From the NCBI GenBank assembly GCA_963921335.3, contig CAWUFC020000001.1, positions 1,054,001-1,118,000 of the forward strand: DNA of 64,000 bases. Direction: 5' to 3'. Source of the stretch: CAWUFC02 sp963921335 (lineage in GTDB: Bacteria > Pseudomonadota > Gammaproteobacteria > Pseudomonadales > Halieaceae). Position 1 is the stretch's first letter. Each line of letters starts with the position of its first letter. Shown one piece after another: positions 44,632 to 53,967 of the stretch. Made by a program: the position numbers and the translations under genes. The notes beneath the pieces were generated by a model. That model saw nothing but the letters and a program-made list of their open reading frames with translations. It was not told the origin of the DNA and made no database searches.

Positions 44632-47600
44632 ATGACCACTTTTATTAAACGCTCGCAAAATTTCCTGGCCTGCTTTGCTGCCAGCATGCTCACGCTGGCC
44701 CCGGTATGGGCGGACGATACCGAGATTTTCTTTGCCGACGTATCAGAAGGGGAAATTAGCCCCAATATCCTGTTTATTGTGGATACGTCAGGCTCCATGC
44801 GCAATGAAGTCCCGGGTACCAATAAATCGCGACTGCAGAACGTGCAGGAGGCCATGGAAGAACTGCTGAACAACCTGTTTGATGTGAACGTGGGCCTAAT
44901 GCGCTTTTCTAACCCTGGTGGCCCGGTTTTGTACCAGATCGACTATATCGATCGTAATGTCAATGAGACTGAAGCTGGCATTATCGATGAAGAAGTATTG
45001 GTATCCGCCGGCAATGATGATGCTCAGCAGGTGACCAACACAGGTCAGGTGATTGTTGATTCCAATCGACTAAAAATGAACATTGTGCGCGTAGGCGAGG
45101 CGGCTGATCCGACTTTTGATCTTAACTACGACAGCGAAGATGCTGAGGAACGCAGCAACGGCTGTATGAGGACCGGTAGTGAAGACCTGGAAATTGTCCG
45201 GGACAATAGCGCTTATCAGAGTGTGGGCCTGCGTTTTAGCGGGCTGGATATTCCAGACAATGCCACCATTACCAACGCTTATGTCACCTTTACAGTTGAT
45301 AACCCGCGCGACGGAGGATTAGCTGAGATCGACATTAGTGCTGAGCTTAAAGACAGCGGAACATTCTCTGGTGACTTCTATTGTCCCTATTATGACGACC
45401 CCAGCTTTGGGATTACTAAGCGAACTCGAACCAGCGATACACGGGTGCCTTGGGATATCAATGAAACTGTGGCAGGTGACCAGCAGGTGGTAAATCCATC
45501 GCTCACGTCAATCGTGCAGGAGGCGGTTGATCACGAAGACTGGACCGGCGTTAAGGGTTCTGACACCAACGCTATTGTACTGATTTTTGAACGGCGCGAA
45601 GACTCTGACTCCAGCGGGGAGTATGACTTTCTCGCGAGGGATGAATCAACTTCAAAAGCCGCAGATTTGACCGTAGAGTATTACGTGGGTTCGCCGCCCG
45701 GTGACTATCCTGGCCTGACCGGTAATTGCTTTCAGGAGGTGTTCGTGCCTAAAGGGGTGACGATCACCAATGCCACCCTGGAGTTTACTTCAGCTCTTGC
45801 CGACGCAGGCGAAGCCTCAGACTTCACGATCTATGGGGAGGATGACGACAACCCCGCAGAGTATGACCCCGATATACTCAATGATATCAGCAGCCGCACC
45901 AAAACAAGCGCCTCTGTCAACTGGAGCCCCTCCAGCTGGGACGCCGTCAATGTGCAGCACACCACGCCTAATCTGCAGTCGATTGTGCAGGAAATTGTCA
46001 GTCGTGATGACTGGTGCGGCGGCGATGACATGGCTTTTGTCATTGAAGGCGAGGGCCTGCGAAGCGCCCATGCCTTTGAAAATGGTGTGGGCCAGCCCAA
46101 GCTGTTGATTCAGTATGAAGAGGATTCGGTAGAGCCGGGTGAAAGCTGCATGCTGCAGACCGTGTCCCGACCCATTTCTGACACCAACGATGATGTGGAG
46201 GAAGATGACGGGGACGTTTCCCGGAACGGCGATATCCTGAATATGATTGGATCAAACACCGCCGGTTTGCGATTCACTGAGATTAACCTGCCGGAAGACA
46301 TTCCCATCCTTGATGCATGGCTGGAATTTGAGGCGCATGATGATTATGACGGCAATTCTAATATTGCCATCATGGTGCAGCAGACGGGTGACGCAGAGCC
46401 TTTTGTCAACGAATCGGGAACGGTTGCTGATCGTACCTGGTCAAGCGCCATTACCTGGAATATCACCGAGGACTGGTCTGATAGCGTTACGTACCGTTCG
46501 CCCAGTATCAAGACGCTGGTGCAATCCATTGTAGATCGCAATGACTGGACACTGGGCAATGACATGGCCTTTATGTTGGATTACACCGGTGGCGGCAATG
46601 AGCGGGGTCTAAAGACTCGCAACCAGACATCAACCAACCCGCCAAAATTGGTGGTTCAATTTGAGGACGATGGCACAGAAACCGACATCCGACTGGTTCG
46701 TGATGAGTTGATTGATGTGATGTATTCGCTCAACAACGAGGGCTGGACGCCGATACAGGACACCTTGTACGAAGCGGCACTCTATTACCGTGGTGAAAAC
46801 GTAAAATATGGCAAAAAGCGTGGTGGCGGCGAGGGCGAGAGTGGCCCTCACGCCTATACGCGGGTATCGGTGAATGAGTCCATGGTCGCAGGAACCTATG
46901 CCAATAATCGGCCTTCTGGATGCACGGTAGAGGACTTAGGTAATGGCGATTGCGCCGGAGAGACCATTACTGGTGTAGGCGGCGAGCCGCAATATAAAAC
47001 ACCCATTGATGATTTCTGCCAGAAAAGTAATCACATTATTCTTTTGACGGATGGTAGTGCCAATCGTCCGCATTCAACTGACGAGATCGAAACCATGACC
47101 GGCAAAAACAGCTGTATTGCCAGTTTTGAAGATTCTGGTGGCGCGACTGTTAATGTCGATCCAAATGAGGCCTGTGTGCTTGACCTCGTGAGTTTCCTCA
47201 ACTCCTCTGATCAGTCCGCGCTGAAGGAAACGCAGACAGTGACCACCCACACGATTGGGTTCAACTTCTCAAGCCCCTGGCTGGAGGCCGTTGCTGATTA
47301 TGGCGGAGGCACCTATAAAGAGGCTACGAATGCGTCCGATCTTGTCGATGAAGTGGAGGCAATATTGGAAGAGGTGCTGGAAATTGATAGTACCTTTGTG
47401 GCACCGGTAGCGACCATCAACCAGTTCAACCGACTCAATCACCGCCAGGAAATTTACTTTGCGGTGTTTCGGCCAACCGATACTCCAAACTGGCCTGGCA
47501 ACATCAAGAAATACCGCCTCGGTGAAGACAATGCCATTTTTGATTATGACGGCACTGATGGTAAGGAGGCGGTCAGTGCGTCCTCAGGTTTCTTCAAGGA

Positions 47601-49398
47601 TACCGCTGTAAGCGGTTGGGGTGGCGTGACCGACGGCACAGTGGTCGAAAAGAGCGGGGCGTTCTCGAAGATGCCAGTGTTCAGCACTCGCAAGTTATTC
47701 GTGTCCTATAGTGGAATGACGTCTGATGACTTGTCTGACAGTACCAACGCATTGAGCACCAGTAATACCAAGCTGACCAAGGCGATGTTTGGCGTCAATG
47801 CCATGAGCGATGAAGAGTTTACTCAGCATTTGCTCTGGGTACAGGGTCGGGATGTGGACGAAACCTTCCCTGGCGATCTGCCAGATGGGGTTCCCAACAA
47901 TATCACCAATGAAAACCGCTACATTATCGGCGACCCGCTGCACTCCAAGCCTGTCGCGATTACCTACGGCGGTACTGAGGAATCGCCAGATATCAGCGTG
48001 TTCTTCGGCACCAATGCCGGCTTCCTGCATGCCTTGAACGCTGAGACAGGCGTCGAGCAGTTTGCATTCCTGCCGGAGGAAATGATGCCGCTTCAGCAGA
48101 CGTTGCGTGAACAGAGCAACTCAGTTGAACATGCCTACGGCATTGACGGCAATATCACCCCCTGGGTGTACGACAAGGATAACGACGGCAATATTGAGGA
48201 GGTAGAAGGCGACTTTGTCCGCATTATCTTCGGTCAGCGTCGTGGTGGGCGTAACTACTGGGCTTTGGATGTCACGGATCGAACCAAGCCTAGACTGCTT
48301 TGGCAGATCAAGGGGGGACAAGGTGATTTTGTAGAGTTGGGTCAGAGCTGGTCGACCCCGATCATCGGCACGATAGACATTAATGGCACGGAGAAGGACG
48401 TGATCTACTTCTCAGCAGGTTATGATGAAGACCAGGACGATATCAGTTTGCGCAAGGCAGATGATGTCGGCCGCGCTATCTATATTGTTGATGCTGAAAC
48501 CGGTGAACTGATTTGGAGTGGTGGGCCTGATAATTCCTACACTGAAACCTATACGGATATGAAGTACTCCTTCCCCGCTGGTTTGGCGGTAGTGGATGTC
48601 ACTAATTCCGGCACCGACAACATGTTCTTTATCGGTGATGTTGGTGGCCAGGTCTGGCGCTTCGACATCAATAATGGCGCATCTGATGTCGATGATTTGA
48701 TAACGGGCGGCGTCATCGCTGATGTGGGTGTTGGCGCTGGCATCAATTCTGCGGCAAATAACCGGCGTTTTTATCACCGGCCTGATGTTGCCCTCTACTT
48801 TGACGGAACAAGCTCCAAACTGGCTGTCACTATAGGCTCCGGCTACCGGGCAAGCCCTCTGTCGACGGGTACCCAGGATCGGTTCTATATGATTCGACAG
48901 GATGATGTTTTTACTATTCCGCAGAGTTACACCAAGATAGTTGAGTCCGATTTATACGATGCCACCGACAATAATGTAGGGGAGAACATAGAGGGGGCAG
49001 AGGAGTTGTTGGCTGCGGCCAAGGGTTGGTACTTCAATATGCCCCGCGCTGGTGAGAAGATTCTAAGCATACCGTTAACCTTCAAAAACACGGTGGTCTT
49101 CACAAGCTATGAGCCCAGCCCCAATGCGGTAACCAGCAACTGTGTGCCATCAGCTGGTGTGTCTCGTGTGTATCAGATCAATTTGGCGGATGCTAGTCCC
49201 GTGAACAACTGGGATGATGTGAAGGAATGGAGCGAGGATGATCGCAGTCGAACGCTTCAGACTACTAGTGTTGTTGATGAGCCAGTGATTATTTGTACGG
49301 GTGCCGGTTGTGATCTGAAGGTTGGCCTGGAAGAGCCGCCCATTGATACACTCTTGTCAGAACGTGTCGTCAAGACATTTTGGCGTAAGGATCAATAG
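44632..49398 (+). CDS. pilY1: PilY1 pilus-tip adhesin with VWA domain interrupted by three beta modules
   Basis: This is a 1588-residue secreted protein with a Sec signal peptide ending near PVWA. The VWA domain opens with ILFIVDTSGSM (46-56, MIDAS) and resumes only at about 684 (VRDELIDVMYSLN..NHIILLTDGS at about 805). Between them are three related modules at about 190-340, 365-500 and 540-680, each with a Cys before it and a motif like VQEIVxRxDW. The C-terminal half is the PilY1 beta-propeller, with the calcium loop DKDNDGNIEEVEGD near 1180. PilY1 sits at the pilus tip and works in adhesion, retraction control and surface sensing. The ATG at 44632 is chosen because GGAGG lies 8 nt upstream; the ATG at 44626 is too close. 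Confidence 0.93.
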   Translation: MTTFIKRSQNFLACFAASMLTLAPVWADDTEIFFADVSEGEISPNILFIVDTSGSMRNEVPGTNKSRLQNVQEAMEELLNNLFDVNVGLMRFSNPGGPVLYQIDYIDRNVNETEAGIIDEEVLVSAGNDDAQQVTNTGQVIVDSNRLKMNIVRVGEAADPTFDLNYDSEDAEERSNGCMRTGSEDLEIVRDNSAYQSVGLRFSGLDIPDNATITNAYVTFTVDNPRDGGLAEIDISAELKDSGTFSGDFYCPYYDDPSFGITKRTRTSDTRVPWDINETVAGDQQVVNPSLTSIVQEAVDHEDWTGVKGSDTNAIVLIFERREDSDSSGEYDFLARDESTSKAADLTVEYYVGSPPGDYPGLTGNCFQEVFVPKGVTITNATLEFTSALADAGEASDFTIYGEDDDNPAEYDPDILNDISSRTKTSASVNWSPSSWDAVNVQHTTPNLQSIVQEIVSRDDWCGGDDMAFVIEGEGLRSAHAFENGVGQPKLLIQYEEDSVEPGESCMLQTVSRPISDTNDDVEEDDGDVSRNGDILNMIGSNTAGLRFTEINLPEDIPILDAWLEFEAHDDYDGNSNIAIMVQQTGDAEPFVNESGTVADRTWSSAITWNITEDWSDSVTYRSPSIKTLVQSIVDRNDWTLGNDMAFMLDYTGGGNERGLKTRNQTSTNPPKLVVQFEDDGTETDIRLVRDELIDVMYSLNNEGWTPIQDTLYEAALYYRGENVKYGKKRGGGEGESGPHAYTRVSVNESMVAGTYANNRPSGCTVEDLGNGDCAGETITGVGGEPQYKTPIDDFCQKSNHIILLTDGSANRPHSTDEIETMTGKNSCIASFEDSGGATVNVDPNEACVLDLVSFLNSSDQSALKETQTVTTHTIGFNFSSPWLEAVADYGGGTYKEATNASDLVDEVEAILEEVLEIDSTFVAPVATINQFNRLNHRQEIYFAVFRPTDTPNWPGNIKKYRLGEDNAIFDYDGTDGKEAVSASSGFFKDTAVSGWGGVTDGTVVEKSGAFSKMPVFSTRKLFVSYSGMTSDDLSDSTNALSTSNTKLTKAMFGVNAMSDEEFTQHLLWVQGRDVDETFPGDLPDGVPNNITNENRYIIGDPLHSKPVAITYGGTEESPDISVFFGTNAGFLHALNAETGVEQFAFLPEEMMPLQQTLREQSNSVEHAYGIDGNITPWVYDKDNDGNIEEVEGDFVRIIFGQRRGGRNYWALDVTDRTKPRLLWQIKGGQGDFVELGQSWSTPIIGTIDINGTEKDVIYFSAGYDEDQDDISLRKADDVGRAIYIVDAETGELIWSGGPDNSYTETYTDMKYSFPAGLAVVDVTNSGTDNMFFIGDVGGQVWRFDINNGASDVDDLITGGVIADVGVGAGINSAANNRRFYHRPDVALYFDGTSSKLAVTIGSGYRASPLSTGTQDRFYMIRQDDVFTIPQSYTKIVESDLYDATDNNVGENIEGAEELLAAAKGWYFNMPRAGEKILSIPLTFKNTVVFTSYEPSPNAVTSNCVPSAGVSRVYQINLADASPVNNWDDVKEWSEDDRSRTLQTTSVVDEPVIICTGAGCDLKVGLEEPPIDTLLSERVVKTFWRKDQ

Positions 49399-49421
49399 TC
49401 TGTAGAGAAGAGGCAGAGCTA

Positions 49422-49895
49422 ATGAACGAGCAAAATTTACCATCGCGGCAAGCTGGTTTTACGCTGATTGAGATCATGATTGCGCTGGTTATCGTGGGTA
49501 TTTTGGTATCCATTGCGGTACCTGCTTACACTAACCAGCAGGTTAAGGCCCGCCGTTCTGACTGCATGGCTACGATGTTGGCCTTTGCTCAGGCCATGGA
49601 GAAATACTACGCGGTAAACTTCTCATATACAGGTGCAGCGAAAGATGACAAAGATACCGGGGAGCCGGATTCCAGTCTGTTTCCAGCCCAGTGTCCTACC
49701 AGCGGTAGCGCGTATTACACCCTGACCATCGAGAGCGCAGATGCTACAAGCTTTCAGCTTCAGGCAGAGCCTGTCAGCGGAACATCCCAGGATGGCGACG
49801 GCGTGATCGAGATTGCGTCAACTGGTCGACGAGGCTGGGACCACAACGGCGATAAAGACACAACCGATACGGATGAGGGCGACTGGGAGATTTAG
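49422..49895 (+). CDS. pilE: Type IV pilus minor pilin PilE
   Basis: This is a 157-residue prepilin. The leader MNEQNLPSRQAG is cut before FTLIEIMIALVIVGILVSIAVPAY, with Glu5. A single Cys pair (C at about 48 and 91) and an acidic end (GDKDTTDTDEGDWEI) match the PilE minor pilins that follow pilY1. Its N-terminus could start an intact pilus subunit or a minor subunit. It is last of the pilin genes on this strand, with AGAGG before the ATG. Confidence 0.9.
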   Translation: MNEQNLPSRQAGFTLIEIMIALVIVGILVSIAVPAYTNQQVKARRSDCMATMLAFAQAMEKYYAVNFSYTGAAKDDKDTGEPDSSLFPAQCPTSGSAYYTLTIESADATSFQLQAEPVSGTSQDGDGVIEIASTGRRGWDHNGDKDTTDTDEGDWEI

Positions 49896-49921
49896 CCGCT
49901 TGCTGAATTGAGGTGAACACT

Positions 49922-50272
49922 ATGCTAAAGATTGGACTCATGATAAGCACGCTGATGCTAGCGGCATATGCAGGCAATATCGCGCAAGCCAGCGAAGATA
50001 CTGAAGCGGAGGAAGAATCAACGCGCGTCTCGAGAGAGGTGGTCATCCCACTCAATGAAGTGCCGCTGCTTGTTCGCGACGTGGCATTCAACGAAAAGCC
50101 CGGTATGTACATCACCCGGGTGGTGCGACAGCTTGATGATGACGACAGCTATTACTATCTATTTTTCGGCAGTCAGGTGAATCGCTTCTGGACAATTCGT
50201 GTGCGTTCAGACGGTAAGCTGATGTATGTGATTAAGGAACCTGCCCCGCCGCCGCCGCTTCCAAGGGATTAA
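49922..50272 (+). CDS. Small exported protein of unknown function at the end of the pilus operon
   Basis: This is a 116-residue protein with a Sec signal peptide (MLKIGLMISTLMLAAYAGNIAQA) followed by an acidic stretch and a compact beta-rich domain (YITRVVRQLDDDDSYYYLFFGSQVNRFWTIRVRSDGKLMYV), ending in a Pro-rich tail. AGGTG lies before the ATG. In P. aeruginosa a small gene, pilY2, of similar length lies in this operon between pilY1 and pilE; sequence identity with it could not be checked. It overlaps the convergent gene by 4 nt. Confidence 0.75.
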   Translation: MLKIGLMISTLMLAAYAGNIAQASEDTEAEEESTRVSREVVIPLNEVPLLVRDVAFNEKPGMYITRVVRQLDDDDSYYYLFFGSQVNRFWTIRVRSDGKLMYVIKEPAPPPPLPRD

Positions 50273-50850
50273 GCCCCGTCGCATTGTAAATTGCGCGCAC
50301 GACTGTCCTCCACCACACCATCTCCGTTACTATCGCCTCCCAGATAATGGCGGCCACCGCGATTGACAATAATGGCTATCGCTAATCGGTCTGTCTTGGG
50401 GCAGTATTTGAAGCTGCCGTTCTGGTTGGTGCTTCCATCGGGTTTGAAGGCAATATAAGGCCTCGCCAGTGCTGCTCGCCAATCCAGCGACACCGTTGCC
50501 CCAAGCCTGCCTGCCTGTCTAAGTAAAACCTCGTTCAGATCATGGCGCCTGTCTCTGTCTTTATCGATAAATACGGTAGGCGTGTGATCAGCCCAATGGC
50601 GTTGGCATTCGCCTGATTCGTCAACGGCGCACAGCGTCACCTCTTGTTGGTATTGGATAGCGCTGCCACGGGTGAAGTTAAGCAAGCTGCCCAGTTGATG
50701 TGTGATTTGCCAGGCTCGAGCTTTCTCCAGTGCATTGCTCATTGAACTGCCTACGCTGAAAAGCAATCCAATGATAAGCATGCAGACCAGCAATTCCATC
50801 AGGGTAAAGCCCGCGTAGCGGGCGCTGCGCGCGGGAGAATCGGTATCCAT
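50269..50850 (-). CDS. GspH/FimT-family pseudopilin
   Basis: This is a 193-residue prepilin. The leader MDTDSPARSARYAG is cut before FTLMELLVCMLIIGLLFSVGSSM, with Glu5. The globular domain has paired Cys and an acidic EF-like stretch (DSNGDGVVED). It is the second GspH-type protein here and lies beside pilR, the place of fimT in Pseudomonas. Transcription faces the operon that ends at 50272. An AAGG is seen before the ATG. Confidence 0.87.
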   Translation of the reverse strand: MDTDSPARSARYAGFTLMELLVCMLIIGLLFSVGSSMSNALEKARAWQITHQLGSLLNFTRGSAIQYQQEVTLCAVDESGECQRHWADHTPTVFIDKDRDRRHDLNEVLLRQAGRLGATVSLDWRAALARPYIAFKPDGSTNQNGSFKYCPKTDRLAIAIIVNRGGRHYLGGDSNGDGVVEDSRARNLQCDGA

Positions 50851-50903
50851 ACCTTGGTCCCGTCATTCCTTGACGGGGTATCAATCAGTATAGGTGATGC
50901 GGA

Positions 50904-52247
50904 TCAGTCGTCCAGATTGAGTTTCTTAAGGCGATAGCGCATAGAGCGGAAGCTGATTCCCAACAGTTTGGCGGCCTCGGTTTTGTTGCCCCCGGTTTCT
51001 TCAAGTGCCTCTGCAATGGCACCTTTTTCGATTGATTCGAGATAGCCTTCTAAGTCACCAAAACCCGCACCGCGATCGCCGCCGGCTGATGAGATGGTGT
51101 TGGCGGCCTGAGGTAAGTGTAGGTCCTCGGCCTCGATGCGCTCGCCAGAACACAAGGTGCAGGCCCGCTCGAGGATGTTTTCCAGTTCCCGAACATTGCC
51201 CGGAAAAGAATAGCTTGCCAGCGCCTCATAGGCGGATTCGCCTAATTGCAGGGGTGTGCCACTGTCCGGGTCACTCCAGCGCTGCAGAAAGAAGGCCGCC
51301 AGCAGCGGTATATCCTTTACGCGTTCGCGCAGACTGGGCACGCGAACGCCTATTACATTGATTCGATAGTACAGATCATTGCGAAATCGGCCTTCCTGTA
51401 CCTCCAGTTCCAGGTCCTTGTGAGTGGCGCTCACGATGCGCACGTCTACCGGCACCTCGTCGCTGGCGCCTACCGGGCGCACCGCCTTTTCCTGAATGGC
51501 ACGCAGCAGTTTAACCTGCATGGCAAGCGGTAAGTCGGCCACCTCATCGAGAAAGAGTGTGCCGCCTTGAGCAGCCTGAAAAAGCCCCTCCTTATTGTCC
51601 TGGGCGCCGGTAAAACTGCCCTTGAGGTGGCCGAATAGTTCGCTTTCCATCAGTTCCGGTGGAATTGCGCCGCAGTTCACTGGAATAAATGGGCCACTGT
51701 TGCGTGGTCCGTTGGAATGAATAAGCCGTGCCACGATCTCCTTGCCACTGCCTGACTCGCCACTGACATAGATGGGCGCCTGGCTGCGCGCTAACTTGGC
51801 TATCTGACCCCGAAGTTCCTCTATGGAATCGGTTTCACCAACCAGCGTCTGGCTGGATACAGACAAGCCCTGGCGGCCTGTGTCTATCTTAAGTGCTGTG
51901 TTAACCAGGTTGCGAAGGCGTTCCAGTTCGATAGGTTTAGAAATAAAGTCAAAAGCGCCTGTTTTCAGAGCTTTTATCGCTGTATCGACATTGCCATGAG
52001 CAGTGATCATTGCCACCGGTAACTGGTTATGGTGTTGTTGAATGTGCTCAACCAGATGCATGCCATTGCCATCGGGCAATTTCATATCAGTCAAACACAA
52101 ATCAACAGTGTGGTTTGCCAGGCGTTCATGTGCCTCGGCCAGGTCCGCGGCTGACAGGGTATTAAGGCCCATGCGGGTCAAGGTGATCTCGAGTAGTTCG
52201 CGAATGTCTGGTTCATCGTCGACGATTAAGACGGTTTGCTGACTCAT
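50904..52247 (-). CDS. pilR: Sigma-54-dependent response regulator PilR
   Basis: This is a 447-residue NtrC-family regulator. The receiver domain carries Asp54 (CLTDMKLPDG). The AAA+ domain has Walker A GESGSGKE and the sigma-54 contact loop GSFTGA (usual form GAFTGA). A C-terminal Fis helix-turn-helix follows (GGNKTEAAKLLGISFRSMRYRLKKL). It activates sigma-54 promoters, classically pilA. It follows pilS with a 9-nt gap; GGAAG precedes the ATG. Confidence 0.94.
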   Translation of the reverse strand: MSQQTVLIVDDEPDIRELLEITLTRMGLNTLSAADLAEAHERLANHTVDLCLTDMKLPDGNGMHLVEHIQQHHNQLPVAMITAHGNVDTAIKALKTGAFDFISKPIELERLRNLVNTALKIDTGRQGLSVSSQTLVGETDSIEELRGQIAKLARSQAPIYVSGESGSGKEIVARLIHSNGPRNSGPFIPVNCGAIPPELMESELFGHLKGSFTGAQDNKEGLFQAAQGGTLFLDEVADLPLAMQVKLLRAIQEKAVRPVGASDEVPVDVRIVSATHKDLELEVQEGRFRNDLYYRINVIGVRVPSLRERVKDIPLLAAFFLQRWSDPDSGTPLQLGESAYEALASYSFPGNVRELENILERACTLCSGERIEAEDLHLPQAANTISSAGGDRGAGFGDLEGYLESIEKGAIAEALEETGGNKTEAAKLLGISFRSMRYRLKKLNLDD

Positions 52248-52256
52248 AGCTTCTTC

Positions 52257-53882
52257 CTAAGCGGCCAGGGCGATGGACACCCGAAAACAGCTTTCTTCAC
52301 GCGCGGTTGGGCGATATACCAGAGTTGCATTATTGATCTCACACAGCTCCTTGCAGAGGTAGAGCCCCAAGCCTGTGCCTTTTTCCACAGTAGTATAAAA
52401 GGGCTCAAACAGTTTTGCCCGGTCGCTTCCGTTAACCCCTGCACCTTGATCAATCACGTCGATTAGACAGCGCTGGCCAATGTGATCGCGGGCGACGCGA
52501 ATAGTTGCCGTGGCTTTGCCAGTCGCTAATTCGCTGTGTCGCAGAGCGTTATCAACAAGGTTGCTGAGCACTCTCTGCAGATGACCGAAATCAAAGTGTA
52601 TTTCTATGGTCTCAGCACTGGGTATCAAGGTGATGTCATGCTCTCGATTAACGATCAGTGCGTAATCATGCAGGAAGCTTTGCATCCAGCTATCGATACT
52701 CATTGATTGGGGCTGAGGCGGTTTGCGCTGGCTAATCTGCATCACGCTTTCAATAATATTGTTCATCCGTTGCGTGTGTTGCTGGATGATGTCGGCCAGT
52801 CGCTCATCCTGTGTGCTTAGTTCATCGGACTCGCTCATTAACTGGGCGGCGTGACTGACGGCCCCCAGCGGGTTCCTGATCTCATGGGCAATGCTGGCGG
52901 TTAATCGGCCCAGAGATGCCAGCTTTAAGGATTGGGCGTACTGAGTGACCGGGCTGTAGTCCTCAAGGAAAACAAGTGCCTCGCCACTATTGTCGTTATC
53001 GAGCTGTCGGAAGTTGGCAATGATGTCGGGTGCTTCTTCGGTAATCTTAAGCGGTGTTGGAATGTGTCTGTCACTGACACGCCATTTCTCAAACTGAGTG
53101 GCCAGATCCTCGTTGTAATCCGCCAGGCGCCTGCCTTGCTCCAGCGGAACTGGCCGCTCCGGGTCGAGTAGCCGGGTTGCCGCCTGGTTCATCACTCTGA
53201 CACCGCCATTGGCGTAAACCAGCAGGATGCCGGTTTGCATGTGCTGCACTATTTGTTCGTTGAGCCTTTGCAGGCTATAGAGGTCGCCAGCTCGCCTGCG
53301 TGCCAGGGCTTCTGCTTTGCCCACTCGCCTGGCGATAACTTGCATCAATAGCGACACGGCAAAAATGAGGATACCTAGTAGACCTGCAGGCAGCATCGCG
53401 CTGATTGGCAATATCTGTTCACTAATGAGTCGTGCCGTATCAGCAAGGATCGCGATCACCGCAAGTGATGCGATTAACGTGGCGATGGTGCCAATTTGGA
53501 TCAGTATCGCTGCCGCTGCTGTGGTAATCACCAGCAGTATGGGAAGGCCGCTTTCCATGCCCCCACTGGTGTCTGCCAGCATCGTGATAACCAGGATGTC
53601 GACAAAAAACACCAGGAACAAAAATGGTGTGCTGCGTGAGTAGCGTGTCTGAATTAACAGTAGCAGTAATACGTTAGTGGCCAGGTAAATCAGTGCAACG
53701 ACCAGATACAAGCCAGGGTTGAGTCCGCCCAGCACCAGGGATGATTCGGTGCTGAGCATGCTCAGTAGGAGCAATATTGAAAGCACCGATCGATAGATCA
53801 CGTAGATGCGGTAGAGCGTGACGTCTTGCAGGTCGCTGCTGGCTTGCTCGGGTTTGCTCAAAATGGCGGGGGAATCACTCAC
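52257..53882 (-). CDS. pilS: Membrane sensor histidine kinase PilS
   Basis: This is a 541-residue kinase with six hydrophobic segments in residues 30-190, a PAS-like domain (TGILLVYANGGVRVMNQAATRLLD), the phosphoacceptor H-box SIAHEIRNPLGAVSHAAQLM, and the N and G boxes (NLVDNALRHSE, GTGLGLYLCKELCE). In Pseudomonas PilS senses pilin level in the membrane and controls PilR. Together with the gene 9 nt downstream it forms a two-component pair. It is divergent from nadE. Confidence 0.94.
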   Translation of the reverse strand: MSDSPAILSKPEQASSDLQDVTLYRIYVIYRSVLSILLLLSMLSTESSLVLGGLNPGLYLVVALIYLATNVLLLLLIQTRYSRSTPFLFLVFFVDILVITMLADTSGGMESGLPILLVITTAAAAILIQIGTIATLIASLAVIAILADTARLISEQILPISAMLPAGLLGILIFAVSLLMQVIARRVGKAEALARRRAGDLYSLQRLNEQIVQHMQTGILLVYANGGVRVMNQAATRLLDPERPVPLEQGRRLADYNEDLATQFEKWRVSDRHIPTPLKITEEAPDIIANFRQLDNDNSGEALVFLEDYSPVTQYAQSLKLASLGRLTASIAHEIRNPLGAVSHAAQLMSESDELSTQDERLADIIQQHTQRMNNIIESVMQISQRKPPQPQSMSIDSWMQSFLHDYALIVNREHDITLIPSAETIEIHFDFGHLQRVLSNLVDNALRHSELATGKATATIRVARDHIGQRCLIDVIDQGAGVNGSDRAKLFEPFYTTVEKGTGLGLYLCKELCEINNATLVYRPTAREESCFRVSIALAA

Positions 53883-53967
53883 CGGGCTAGTTTAACCGTA
53901 TCCAACTTTGCTTACGAACGCCGATTGCTGGACAATAGAGCGCCCTGATATTTGGACCCTGATCCCC

